Assembly (NCBI GenBank): GCA_002331025.1
Contig: DCYG01000027.1
Location: 1 to 64,000, forward strand
DNA from: Firmicutes bacterium UBA2116
GTDB taxonomy: Bacteria; Bacillota; Clostridia; Tissierellales; Sedimentibacteraceae
Length of the DNA stretch: 64,000 bases
Direction: 5' to 3'
Under the pieces are notes generated by a model. It was not told the origin of the DNA. It did no database searches and saw nothing but the letters and a program-made list of their open reading frames with translations. Each line of letters opens with the position of its first letter. The stretch's first letter is position 1. A program made the translations under genes and the position numbers. Shown piece by piece: positions 1-7,794 of this stretch.

Positions 1-1
1 T

Positions 2-145
2 GAAGAAATAACAGGCTTAAAGGTTAAAGAAAGAGACGCTAATCATAAATCAGTTCCTGATGTACCTGAATTAACATCAACAGTTACAATAACTGTAGAA
101 GGATATCAGGCAGTAGTAAAAGAAGCAATAGCTAACGTAAGATAG
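2..145 (+). CDS. C-terminal end of FMN-binding domain protein (partial)
   Basis: Only the last 47 codons are in the window; the start lies upstream. The visible tail contains TVTITVEGYQAVVKEAI followed by a stop, a pattern I associate with the end of FMN-binding domains (RnfG/NqrC-like or membrane-immunogen type), in which FMN is attached to a Thr by ApbE. The flavinylation Thr itself is not visible in this fragment. The next gene encodes an ApbE flavin transferase on the same strand, which supports the reading as substrate and modifying enzyme. A hairpin terminator follows the stop, so the two genes are probably separate transcripts. The family call from so short a tail is moderate. Confidence 0.55.
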   Translation, partial: EEITGLKVKERDANHKSVPDVPELTSTVTITVEGYQAVVKEAIANVR

Positions 146-158
146 TCAAATAATATTT

Positions 159-189
159 AACTCCCTCAGAATTGGGGGAGTTAAATTTT
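159..189 (+). terminator. Intrinsic terminator after the FMN-binding protein gene
   Basis: AACTCCC and GGGGAGTT form a stem around a short loop and are followed by a T-rich tract (AAATTTTT), 14 bases after the stop codon. Confidence 0.7.
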
Positions 190-190
190 T

Positions 191-281
191 ACACTTACAG
201 TGTAGGCTACTGACGCTAAATTTCGAATACAGCATAAGCGACTGACACCAAATTAAAAATTAAAAATTTGGGTCATCTGCC
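191..281. repeat. Dispersed intergenic repeat, one good and one decayed copy
   Basis: Bases 228-281 (ACAGCATAAGCGACTGACAC, then an AT-rich CCAAAT/ATTTGGG hairpin, then GTCATCTGCC) are the reverse complement of the units at 17274-17375. The stretch 191-220 (CACTTACAGTGTAGGCTACTGAC) looks like a decayed half copy in the same orientation. A further remnant lies at 1674-1702. The element has no coding frame and sits in gaps between genes. Confidence 0.7.
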
Positions 282-328
282 TATTGATATAATTAAGTTT
301 TTTAGTTATAATATTTTAGGGTGATAAT

Positions 329-1429
329 ATGAAAAAAATAATTCCTTTATTTTTAACAGGAATTTTAATTTTTGCTTTTTTAGCAGGATGTGAAAAACAA
401 AAACCAAATATAGAACCGGAGTATGAAAAATACAGTTACTCTTTTTTAAATGCTTTTGATACTTTAACTCAAATTGTGGGATATACAAAGTCTGAAGAAG
501 AGTTTAATAACTACGCGAAAAAAATAGAAAATAGATTCTATGAGCTTCATAAGCTTTATGATAAGTATAATGATTATGAAGGTATCAATAATATCAAGAC
601 AATAAATGATAATGCAGGCGTGAAGCCGGTTGAAGTTGGTGATGAGATCATTGATTTAATACTGTTTTCTAAAAAGATGTATGAGGAAGTAAGCCATAAA
701 ACGGATATTGCTATGGGATCTGTTCTTAAAATCTGGCATAATTATAGGGAAGAAGGAGAATCAGACCCTGCAAATGCCAAGATACCCCCCATAGAAGAGT
801 TAATAAATGCAAGTGAACATATGGACTTAGACAATGTAATTGTTGATATTGAAAACCGTACGGTTTATTTAAATGATCCTTTAATGAGTCTGGATGTCGG
901 TGCTGTGGCTAAAGGATATGCTACGGAACTTGCAATTGACGAGGCGGTAAAGGATGGATTCACATCAGGTATAATCAGTGCGGGAGGCAACGTTAAAACC
1001 TTCGGTAAGCCAATGGACGGTGTCAGAGAAAGATGGGGTGTTGGAATTCAGGATCCTGATAAGTTCAGATTCTCTGATAATAGTCTTTTAGATACCATTT
1101 ATATAAATGATGCTTCTGTGGTAGCAAGCGGCGATTATGAAAGATTTTACATTGTCGGAGACAAGGTATTGCACCATTTAATTGACCCTGACACATTAAT
1201 GCCCGGCGATTACTTCAGGGCTGTTACATTAGTTGCAGAAGATTCGGGAGAAGCGGACTTTTTATCTACAACAGTATTCCTAATGCCATATGAGGAAGGA
1301 AGAGAATTAGTAGAGTCAATGGATGGTGTTGAAGCTTTATGGGTTTTTAAGGACGGTACAGTAGAAGCAACTGATGGGATGAAGCAAATAATGAAAAGCC
1401 AGGGTGCAACAGGTGCCACAGCCCAATGA
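329..1429 (+). CDS. apbE: FAD:protein FMN transferase, ApbE-family lipoprotein
   Basis: ApbE moves FMN from FAD onto a Thr of FMN-binding-domain proteins on the outside of the membrane. The 366-residue protein begins with a lipoprotein signal peptide (positive MKK, hydrophobic run, lipobox LAGC with Cys about residue 21). The family core follows: DVGAVAKGYA near residue 190, SAGGNVKTFG near 218, and ASGDYERF with HHLIDPDT in the C-terminal third, where the metal and flavin sites lie. Length is usual for the family (330-370). The ATG at 329 is preceded by AGGGTGATAAT. The upstream fragment looks like an FMN-binding protein, a likely substrate. The stop overlaps the start of the next small gene by 4 bases, so the two are probably translationally coupled. 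Confidence 0.93.
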   Translation: MKKIIPLFLTGILIFAFLAGCEKQKPNIEPEYEKYSYSFLNAFDTLTQIVGYTKSEEEFNNYAKKIENRFYELHKLYDKYNDYEGINNIKTINDNAGVKPVEVGDEIIDLILFSKKMYEEVSHKTDIAMGSVLKIWHNYREEGESDPANAKIPPIEELINASEHMDLDNVIVDIENRTVYLNDPLMSLDVGAVAKGYATELAIDEAVKDGFTSGIISAGGNVKTFGKPMDGVRERWGVGIQDPDKFRFSDNSLLDTIYINDASVVASGDYERFYIVGDKVLHHLIDPDTLMPGDYFRAVTLVAEDSGEADFLSTTVFLMPYEEGRELVESMDGVEALWVFKDGTVEATDGMKQIMKSQGATGATAQ

Positions 1430-1656
1430 ATAGGAATGAATTTAATTATATGACTTTTAAATCAGTTTCTTATGCAATGAAGGTAGAAACTGCCTTAAAA
1501 AAATATGATTTCAGTTATAAGATAATTCCTGTCCCGAGAAGCATAAGTTCGAGCTGCGGATTATGTATCAGATTTTATAAAAAGGATATGGAAAAATTAA
1601 TTACTATCATAAATAATAATAATCTTCAATATGAAAATATTTACACTGATTGCTGA
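1426..1656 (+). CDS. DUF3343 family small protein (putative Se/S carrier-like)
   Basis: A 76-residue protein with the pattern of DUF3343: an N-terminal FKSVSYAMKVETALKK helix, then IPVPRSISSSCGLC, and a C-terminal segment ending YTDC. The family is annotated as putative Se/S carrier-like because of its resemblance to sulfurtransferase-linked domains and its conserved Cys pair (here CGLC about residues 44-47); no biochemical role is established to my knowledge. The start overlaps the apbE stop (ATGA), so it is expressed with the flavin transferase. The organism makes selenoprotein FdhA elsewhere in this window, but a direct link is only a guess. Confidence 0.75.
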   Translation: MNRNEFNYMTFKSVSYAMKVETALKKYDFSYKIIPVPRSISSSCGLCIRFYKKDMEKLITIINNNNLQYENIYTDC

Positions 1657-1673
1657 TTATACTGTTTTAATTG

Positions 1674-1702
1674 CACATACAGTATAAGCGGGTCGTCTGC
1701 CT
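1674..1702. repeat. Remnant of the dispersed intergenic repeat
   Basis: CACATACAGTATAAGCG followed by GGTCGTCTGCC keeps both ends of the element at 228-281 but lacks the central AT-rich hairpin, as if internally deleted. It lies between a plus-strand gene and the convergent ZIP gene. Confidence 0.5.
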
Positions 1703-1790
1703 AAAAATGCATACAAATATTTGTACGCGACAGCAGAAAACAGTATATACTAATTTGCTTCAAGGGAACTAATTTAATTCGAAATTAGTA

Positions 1791-2531
1791 TTACATTGCA
1801 AACGACAGGTAGCAGCCACAAATAAAACCTATTAAGATAAAAACAGCGTTACTTTTTCCCCTGTGCAGCAAATTTGCTTCCGGTATAAGCTCATTTGATG
1901 TAACATAGAGCATACTGCTTGCTGCTGCAGAAAGACAAAAGCCTATGAAATACTTCGATATATTTCCGAGCAGCGCTCCAAGTACTGCTCCGAAGGCAGT
2001 CGGTATACCGGTCAGCAATGTTATAAGCAGTACTGAAAGAGGCGAAGCACCGGCCATAATTAACGGAATACCTACGCTCATCCCTTCGGGAATATCATGG
2101 GCAGCAATGAGTATTCCTATTTTTATGCCTAAATTTTCGGAATAAACCGCACTTGAACCAACTGCTATACCTTCAGGAAAATTGTGCAAGCTCATGCTTA
2201 TTATTATAATTAAGCTCATTTTTATATAGTTTGATTTTTTACCCTTGTATTTATTAAATTTATTCATAGGTATTAATTTTTCAGCAAAAAATACTATAAA
2301 TAAACCAAACACAAGACCCAATGTTACTATAAAGAAGCCGCCTATTTCGTATGCTTGGGGCATGAGGTCAAAGGAAATAACAGACAGCATTATGCCTGCC
2401 GCAAGCATAAGCATTGAAGCCGTAGTTTTGTCATTAGGCTTTGGAATCATAACAGATAACAAGCCTCCTATAAATGTTCCGGTACCACCAACAATAAACC
2501 CTATTATAAAATAATATAGTATATCCACCAT
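1791..2531 (-). CDS. ZIP family divalent metal transporter
   Basis: A 246-residue polytopic membrane protein of the ZIP (ZupT/GufA-like) family, which brings Zn2+, Fe2+ or similar ions into the cytoplasm. About eight hydrophobic segments are visible. The two metal-site helices are clear: SLHNFPEGIAVGSS in the middle and AAHDIPEGMSVGIPL about 35 residues later, the paired H-x-P-E-G motifs typical of the family. The ATG at 2531 is preceded by GAGGAGGATA, so the longer TTG frame is not used. It stands alone, convergent with the apbE group and divergent from the sua5 block. Which metal it carries cannot be told from sequence. Confidence 0.93.
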   Translation of the reverse strand: MVDILYYFIIGFIVGGTGTFIGGLLSVMIPKPNDKTTASMLMLAAGIMLSVISFDLMPQAYEIGGFFIVTLGLVFGLFIVFFAEKLIPMNKFNKYKGKKSNYIKMSLIIIISMSLHNFPEGIAVGSSAVYSENLGIKIGILIAAHDIPEGMSVGIPLIMAGASPLSVLLITLLTGIPTAFGAVLGALLGNISKYFIGFCLSAAASSMLYVTSNELIPEANLLHRGKSNAVFILIGFICGCYLSFAM

Positions 2532-2650
2532 TATCCTCCTCAATTGTCATTTATTAATATATATGTACATGTTGTTCTTTTAAGTAATAAAACTTAGTAA
2601 AATTGTTATAAAGGGCGAAACCTTTATTGAAAATATTAAGAAGTAAATTC

Positions 2651-2679
2651 TTGTTTATGGGGATAATGTAGTATATAAT
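2651..2679 (+). promoter_or_regulatory. Predicted sigma-A promoter for the sua5 block
   Basis: TTGTTT, a 17-base spacer and a perfect TATAAT at 2674-2679. It lies about 100 bases before the first gene. Confidence 0.5.
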
Positions 2680-2780
2680 ATCAGTAGACCGGCAGTGGAT
2701 AAGCTATTGATTTGCAATGAATAAGCAATACGTAAGAGAATAGCGGGAGACTATAGGAAAACTATGGAGAACAATTGTAA

Positions 2781-4403
2781 ATGAACGAAAATAAAGAAAA
2801 TGAAACAATTAATACAAAAATTGTCAAGCTGGATCCTGACAATATTGATTATAATATAATAAAGGAAGCTTCTGAAATTATAAATAAAGGTGGAGTTGTT
2901 GTTTTTCCTACCGAAACTGTTTACGGTATCGGTGCAGATGCATTAAACGATGAAGCTGTAGATAAAATTTTTAAGGCAAAGGGAAGACCTCAGGACAATC
3001 CATTGATTGTGCATATAGCTGATTACAATGAGTTATATAATTTAATTTCCGATATTCCGAAAAACGCAAAGCTTTTGGCTGATAAATTCTGGCCGGGTCC
3101 GTTAACCATGATATTAAATAAAAAGGATGTTTTATCGGATAAGATAACAGCAGGGCTTAAAACGGCAGCTATTCGGCTTCCGGTAAATAAAATTGCATTG
3201 GCACTTATAAGGGAAAGTAAGAAGCCGATAGCAGCGCCAAGTGCAAATATATCAGGAAAACCAAGTCCGACTGAAGCAAGACATGTAATAGAGGATTTGA
3301 TGGGAAAGGTTGATATGATAATTGACGGCGGAAGCACCGATATAGGGCTTGAATCGACAGTTGTTGATATGACAAGTGAAGTTCCTATGATTTTAAGGCC
3401 CGGTAAGGTTACAAAAGAGGATATAATAAACGTACTTGGTAAATGCGATTATGATCCTTCAATAATAAAAAATGACGACAAGCTGATTCCTAAATCTCCG
3501 GGTCAAAAATACAGACACTATTCACCTAAAGCAAGAGTGATTTTATATAAGGGCTCAATCGAAAAAATTATTGAAAAAATAAACAATGATTATGAAAAAT
3601 TCAGTTCTGAAGGATATAAAGCGGGAATAATGTCCACTGTCCAGACGGATGCATATTATATAGGAAAAACAAAAATAATGGTTGGGGACAGAACAAAACC
3701 CCTTACAATTTCGTCTAATTTATTTAAGGTATTAAGAGATTTTGACCATATGGAAATTGACTTAATACTTGCTGAACAAGTTGATGACAGTGGTTTGGGA
3801 AAAGCTATAATGAACAGATTAAGCAAAGCATCAAGCCAGACTATTATTTTAAGGAAGGGCGACACACCTCTTACACAGGGTGAGTCTCTGTGGGATAGGA
3901 GGAATGTCCCCGTCAGAAGGTGGAATATGAATATTTTATTTGTTTGCACCGGTAATACCTGCCGCAGCAGCATGGCAGAGGGAATATTGAAATTTTTCTT
4001 AAAAGAAAATAATATTGAAAATATAAATGTTTCCTCGGCGGGAATAAGTGCTTTTGAGGGACAACAAGCAAATGAAAATGCAATTAAAGTGTTGATTAAT
4101 AAAGGTATAGATATAAAAAACCATAAGGCAAGGCAGTTAACTGAAGAAATCATTAAGGATTCTGATTTAATATTAACTATGACGGGCGGTCACAAAAAAA
4201 TTATAACAAGCGCATTATCCGAATATTCAGATAAGGTATATACTTTAAAAGAATACGCTCTTATTGTAAATAATGAAAGTACAGAGGATGAAAATTTAGA
4301 TATTGATGATCCATATGGAATGGATATAAAAACATATAAAGAAACAGAAAATGAAATAGAAGAACAATTAGTCAAAATAATTAAAGCTTTAGATAAGCTA
4401 TAG
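2781..4403 (+). CDS. Fusion of Sua5 threonylcarbamoyl-AMP synthase and low-molecular-weight (arginine/tyrosine) phosphatase
   Basis: One open frame of 540 residues holds two enzymes. Residues 1 to about 355 are Sua5/YwlC, which makes threonylcarbamoyl-AMP for tRNA t6A: GGVVVFPTETVYGIG and FKAKGRPQDNPLIVHI in the YrdC domain, SPGQKYRHYSPKA opening the Sua5 domain. Residues 383-540 are a LMW phosphatase: C389-T-G-N-T-C-R395-S P-loop and the acid DDPYG near the end. The Thr in CTGNTC is the residue that gives B. subtilis YwlE its phosphoarginine specificity, so arginine phosphatase is likelier than tyrosine phosphatase. Residues 360-378 are encoded by a copy of a dispersed repeat (3858-3912), which appears to have removed the sua5 stop. 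AAGGTGG precedes M383 (ATG 3927), so the phosphatase may also be made alone. In B. subtilis ywlC, ywlE and rpiB lie in this order. Confidence 0.9.
   Translation: MNENKENETINTKIVKLDPDNIDYNIIKEASEIINKGGVVVFPTETVYGIGADALNDEAVDKIFKAKGRPQDNPLIVHIADYNELYNLISDIPKNAKLLADKFWPGPLTMILNKKDVLSDKITAGLKTAAIRLPVNKIALALIRESKKPIAAPSANISGKPSPTEARHVIEDLMGKVDMIIDGGSTDIGLESTVVDMTSEVPMILRPGKVTKEDIINVLGKCDYDPSIIKNDDKLIPKSPGQKYRHYSPKARVILYKGSIEKIIEKINNDYEKFSSEGYKAGIMSTVQTDAYYIGKTKIMVGDRTKPLTISSNLFKVLRDFDHMEIDLILAEQVDDSGLGKAIMNRLSKASSQTIILRKGDTPLTQGESLWDRRNVPVRRWNMNILFVCTGNTCRSSMAEGILKFFLKENNIENINVSSAGISAFEGQQANENAIKVLINKGIDIKNHKARQLTEEIIKDSDLILTMTGGHKKIITSALSEYSDKVYTLKEYALIVNNESTEDENLDIDDPYGMDIKTYKETENEIEEQLVKIIKALDKL
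3858..3912. repeat. GGGGACA...TGTCCCC repeat, copy inside the sua5-phosphatase frame
   Basis: A 55-base imperfect inverted repeat (GGCGACACACCTCTT at the left, ATAGGAGGAATGTCCCCG at the right). It matches the 56-base copy at 15531-15586, with near identity at both ends and a diverged middle. Here it is read as coding sequence and encodes the linker of the fusion protein. Confidence 0.85.
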
Positions 4404-4469
4404 TACGGAAATTTCAATTGCTTATCAACAGCAAATCAATCGTCAATCTATTGACAACGGGAGGGTTAA

Positions 4470-4922
4470 ATGAAAATAGTACTGGGCTGTGACCACGGAG
4501 GATTTGAACTAAAAGAAGTAATAAAAAAGCATCTGATAAACTGCGGGTATGATATAACAGATATAGGAGCTTACAATACAGATTCTGTTGATTATCCTGA
4601 TTTTGGAGAAAGAGCGGCAAGGATGGTAGCGGATAACGAGGCCGACAGAGGTATTATAATTTGTGGAACAGGTATAGGTATATCCATAGCCGCAAACAAG
4701 GTAAAAGGAATAAGATGTGCTCTTTGCACCAATGAATATATGGCTAAAATGTCAAGGATGCATAATAATGCCAACATGCTGGCATTGGGGGCAAGAGTTT
4801 TAGGAAATGGGTTATCAGTAGATATAGTCGATGTATGGCTTTCAACCGAGTTTGAAGGTGGAAGACATGAGAATAGAGTAAAGAAAATAACGGATATCGA
4901 AAAACTTAGAGTAGAGGAATAG
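4470..4922 (+). CDS. rpiB: Ribose 5-phosphate isomerase B
   Basis: RpiB interconverts ribose 5-phosphate and ribulose 5-phosphate in the pentose phosphate pathway. The 150-residue length is normal. It opens with MKIVLGCDHGGFELK, the D-H phosphate and sugar-binding motif, and has the catalytic GIIICGTGIGISIAANK loop (Cys of CGTG is the active-site base) and CTNEYMAKMSRMHNNANMLA. The close resemblance to allose-6-phosphate isomerases does not change the call, given the conserved Bacillota placement of rpiB after sua5 and the LMW phosphatase. The ATG is preceded by GGGAGGGTTAA. The next gene starts 2 bases after its stop. Confidence 0.95.
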   Translation: MKIVLGCDHGGFELKEVIKKHLINCGYDITDIGAYNTDSVDYPDFGERAARMVADNEADRGIIICGTGIGISIAANKVKGIRCALCTNEYMAKMSRMHNNANMLALGARVLGNGLSVDIVDVWLSTEFEGGRHENRVKKITDIEKLRVEE

Positions 4923-4923
4923 T

Positions 4924-5952
4924 ATGGCTAATTATTTTGTAGCTTTTATTTCAGCTGTAATAATATCATTTATTATGACTCCCCCTGCAAGACGACTTGC
5001 TATTAAGGTCGGGGCACTGGACATACCAAAGGATTCAAGAAAAATACATAGCAAGCCGATGCCTTATTTTGGCGGATTGGCAATTTATATAGCAATTATG
5101 GCATGCATGTTTGTATACATGCCTCATACAAGGACGAACATATCAATTATGGCTGGTGCTACAATTGTTGTATTGGCAGGGATAGTGGATGATATGTACG
5201 ATATGCCTGCCAAAGTGAAGCTTTTATTACAAATCGTTGCGGCGATTATTGCCATACAGGGAGGAGTAAGGATTCATTTCATTACGAATCCTCTTTCTGA
5301 TACAGGTATAAGTTATTTATTGGGTTGGTTATCGTATCCCATAACATTGTTCTGGCTGGTTGGGATAACAAATACGATAAATTTAATTGATGGCTTGGAC
5401 GGTCTTGCTTCAGGAGTTGCAAGCATTGCAGCTACAACACTTTTATTTACCGCAGCAAATTTGGGACATGATTTCATTGTAATGCAATGCGCGATTATTG
5501 CAGGTGCGTCCTTAGGGTTTTTGCCCTTTAACTTTAATCCTGCAAAAATATTTATGGGAGATACAGGAGCCTTATTGTTAGGATATATGCTTGCGGTCAC
5601 ATCCGTTCTTGGTATGGTTAAAAGCGTTGCTGCTGTTGCACTTGCAGTCCCTATATTCGCTCTGGGATTACCAATATTTGATACGGCCTTTGCAATTATC
5701 AGAAGATATGTGAACAAAAAACCTATAATGCAAGCGGACAAAGAGCATCTTCATCACAAGCTGATGAAATTCGGACTTAATCAAAGACAGACAGTTCTGA
5801 CAATGTACTTTATCAGTATGATGCTTGGAATTGTTGCAGTTATAATAGCTGATGCCGATCCTTTCAGAGGAATTATGCTTGCAACAATTTCTGTATTGGT
5901 TGTGTTTTATTTTGCTAAAAAGGCAGGATTATTCAGAAAGAAAGAACAATAA
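4924..5952 (+). CDS. Undecaprenyl-phosphate N-acetylglucosaminyl 1-phosphate transferase (TagO/WecA family)
   Basis: An integral membrane enzyme that moves GlcNAc-1-phosphate from UDP-GlcNAc to undecaprenyl phosphate, the first step of wall teichoic acid or other envelope glycan synthesis. The 342-residue protein has about ten membrane segments and the family's cytoplasmic motifs: GIVDDMYDMPAKVKLLLQ near residue 80-100 (DD pair), NTINLIDGLDGLASG near 150, GDTGALLLGY near 215 and the DKEHLHHKL histidine motif near 270. MraY is unlikely because the gene lies outside a mur cluster and next to wecB. It is packed 2 bases after rpiB. Confidence 0.93.
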   Translation: MANYFVAFISAVIISFIMTPPARRLAIKVGALDIPKDSRKIHSKPMPYFGGLAIYIAIMACMFVYMPHTRTNISIMAGATIVVLAGIVDDMYDMPAKVKLLLQIVAAIIAIQGGVRIHFITNPLSDTGISYLLGWLSYPITLFWLVGITNTINLIDGLDGLASGVASIAATTLLFTAANLGHDFIVMQCAIIAGASLGFLPFNFNPAKIFMGDTGALLLGYMLAVTSVLGMVKSVAAVALAVPIFALGLPIFDTAFAIIRRYVNKKPIMQADKEHLHHKLMKFGLNQRQTVLTMYFISMMLGIVAVIIADADPFRGIMLATISVLVVFYFAKKAGLFRKKEQ

Positions 5953-6053
5953 TAGCAATGGGTTTGCAATAGACTTGCAATGGATTTGCTATTGACGGCG
6001 ATAGGAAAAGAAAAAGACTTTTTATCATTAATCAATTGCAACAAGGAGGGTTT

Positions 6054-7172
6054 ATGAATAAAACTAAGGTGCTTGTTATTTTTGGGACACGCCCTGAGGC
6101 TGTTAAAATGGCACCCATAATAAAAAGCTTAAAAAACGAAGAATATTTTGATACTAAAATTTGTGTAACTGCTCAACATAGAGAAATGCTCGATCAGGTA
6201 TTAAGAATATTTGAAATCATACCGGATTATGATTTGAACATTTTTAAAAGCGGTCAGACATTGACTGAAATAACATGCAGGGCACTTATGGGTTTGGAGG
6301 GAGTTATAGAAGATTTTAAACCCGATATAGTTCTTGTCCAAGGCGATACAAGCACAGTTTTTTCAGGAGCTCTTGCTGCCTTTTATCATCAGGTTAAAAT
6401 CGGACATGTTGAAGCGGGCTTAAGAAGCGGCAACTTATATTCTCCTTATCCCGAAGAGGCAAACAGAAGACTGACAGGAATAATAACCGATTTTCATTTT
6501 GCTCCAACCGTAACTTCAAAAGAAAATCTTTTGAAGGAAGGATACGATGAAGAAAAAATTTATATAACGGGCAATACATCCATAGATGCTTTAAAATGGG
6601 TTATAGACAGCAACTATAAGTTTGAAGACGAAATACTCAACAACATAGATTTTGAAAACAAAAAAGTAATTTTATTAACTGCACACAGAAGAGAAAATAT
6701 AGGCGAGCCAATGGAAAATATTTTTTCCGCAATAAGAGATGTGCTGCAAAAAAATCCTGATGCGGAAGTAATTTACCCAATGCATTTGAATCCAAAGGTA
6801 AGAGAAATAGCAAGAGATGTTTTTAAACATACGAAAGGGGTTTATTTAATTGAGCCTTTAGATTACTTACCCTTTACAAATTTAATGTCAAAATGTTACT
6901 TGGTTGTTACAGATTCAGGGGGAGTGCAGGAGGAAGCCCCTTCGTTAGGAAAGCCTGTCCTTGTGGTAAGAAGAGAGACTGAGCGTCCCGAAGGGATAGA
7001 AGCAGGGACCGCAAAGCTTGTGGGAACAGAAAAGGACGTCATATTCAGTGAAGTAGATACTCTTCTTAATGATGATATAGAATATAAAAAGATGGCAAAT
7101 GCAGTTAATCCTTATGGAGATGGAAGAGCTGCAGAATACATTGTAAAAATAATAAAGGATAACAGGAAATAA
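6054..7172 (+). CDS. wecB: UDP-N-acetylglucosamine 2-epimerase (non-hydrolysing)
   Basis: Converts UDP-GlcNAc to UDP-ManNAc, the donor for ManNAc in teichoic acid linkage units or capsule. The 372-residue length is typical. Visible family motifs are FGTRPEAVKMAPII at the N-terminus, GDTSTVFSGALAAFY, VEAGLRSGNLYSPYPEEANRR (split here across two landmarks), LLTAHRRENIGEP and VTDSGGVQEEAPSLGKPVLV. The start is the ATG at 6054, which follows AAGGAGGGTTT; an in-frame TTG at 6036 would place the ribosome binding site inside the gene. It completes, with the preceding TagO-like enzyme, the two cytoplasmic/membrane steps for GlcNAc-ManNAc lipid-linked units. Confidence 0.95.
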   Translation: MNKTKVLVIFGTRPEAVKMAPIIKSLKNEEYFDTKICVTAQHREMLDQVLRIFEIIPDYDLNIFKSGQTLTEITCRALMGLEGVIEDFKPDIVLVQGDTSTVFSGALAAFYHQVKIGHVEAGLRSGNLYSPYPEEANRRLTGIITDFHFAPTVTSKENLLKEGYDEEKIYITGNTSIDALKWVIDSNYKFEDEILNNIDFENKKVILLTAHRRENIGEPMENIFSAIRDVLQKNPDAEVIYPMHLNPKVREIARDVFKHTKGVYLIEPLDYLPFTNLMSKCYLVVTDSGGVQEEAPSLGKPVLVVRRETERPEGIEAGTAKLVGTEKDVIFSEVDTLLNDDIEYKKMANAVNPYGDGRAAEYIVKIIKDNRK

Positions 7173-7255
7173 TCATAGGCGGAAAGAAAACGAAAACTAA
7201 AAACTAACGAAAAACTACGCGAAAAACTAAAAACTAAAAGTTTTTAAATTTACTA

Positions 7256-7284
7256 TTGACAAAAGTATTTTGAGATGTTATCAT
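7256..7284 (+). promoter_or_regulatory. Promoter of the leuACDB operon
   Basis: TTGACA, a 17-base spacer and TATCAT. Transcription would begin near 7291, just before the T-box. The 60 bases before it are a low-complexity run of ACTAAAA-type repeats. Confidence 0.75.
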
Positions 7285-7296
7285 CGTAAAAATTAG

Positions 7297-7568
7297 TTAA
7301 AGCTGTGAAGGAGAAAAAACTTTTCAGTATGACACGTTACAGAGAGTCGGCATTAGCTGCGAGCCGATACTGTCATGAAAACACACTCGCTCCTGAGCTG
7401 ACTTTCTGAATCAAGTAGGAAGGTACGTGCGCCGCGTTATAGGCTAAGATTTGTTAGAATCTGAACTGAGAGGTTTTTTTTATATATATTTATATATAAA
7501 AAAGCAATATGGGTGGTACCGCGGATATATCCGTCCCTGAAGCTATGCTTCATGGGCGGTTTTTTTTA
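7297..7568 (+). promoter_or_regulatory. T-box leader, probably leucine-responsive
   Basis: The leader senses uncharged tRNA and lets transcription continue only when the amino acid is short. Visible parts are the stem I base (AGCTGTGAAGGAG pairing with CTCCTGAGCT), the AGTA/GAA loop-E elements, AGAGAG, and the antiterminator bulge GGGTGGTACCGCGG at 7511-7524. The competing terminator is CCGTCCCTGAAGC / GCTTCATGGGCGG followed by eight Ts (7531-7567). A CTC triplet at 7386-7388 in the specifier region would read leucine, which fits leuA downstream; the exact specifier position is inferred. Confidence 0.93.
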
Positions 7569-7578
7569 TGACTTGACC

Positions 7579-7671
7579 CAATTTCTTCGACCGGAGGGAG
7601 AAAGAAATTGATGGTAATTCAAACGCACAGAATGCCAAATTTGTGCGAGCGGCAGCGAACAAACAAATTTG
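7579..7671. repeat. Two inverted repeats between the T-box and leuA
   Basis: CAATTTCTTC / GAAAGAAATTG (7579-7610) and CAAATTTGT / ACAAACAAATTTG (7636-7671) flank GC-richer loops. The 226 bases between the T-box terminator and leuA hold no convincing gene; base composition differs from the neighbours and suggests remnants of inserted repeat elements in the untranslated leader. Confidence 0.45.
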
Positions 7672-7794
7672 ATGCATTCCCCTGCGGCAGTTCTACTGCA
7701 TACAACAATCGGGAGCAAATAAATTTGTGTGTGGAGACTGCAATATACCCAAAACTCTGTGATGGATTCGAAATTAAAGAAGGAGAATACTATT

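Noticed and set aside
306..488. 60-residue minus-strand frame opposite apbE
   Set aside because: Lysine- and leucine-rich shadow frame over the signal peptide region of apbE.
3656..4153. 165-residue minus-strand frame opposite the phosphatase domain
   Set aside because: Shadow of a clearly coding plus-strand gene with no binding site.
7187..7245. ACTAAAA-type short direct repeats as a CRISPR or regulatory array
   Set aside because: Units are irregular, there are no spacers of even length, and it is better described as low-complexity sequence after wecB.
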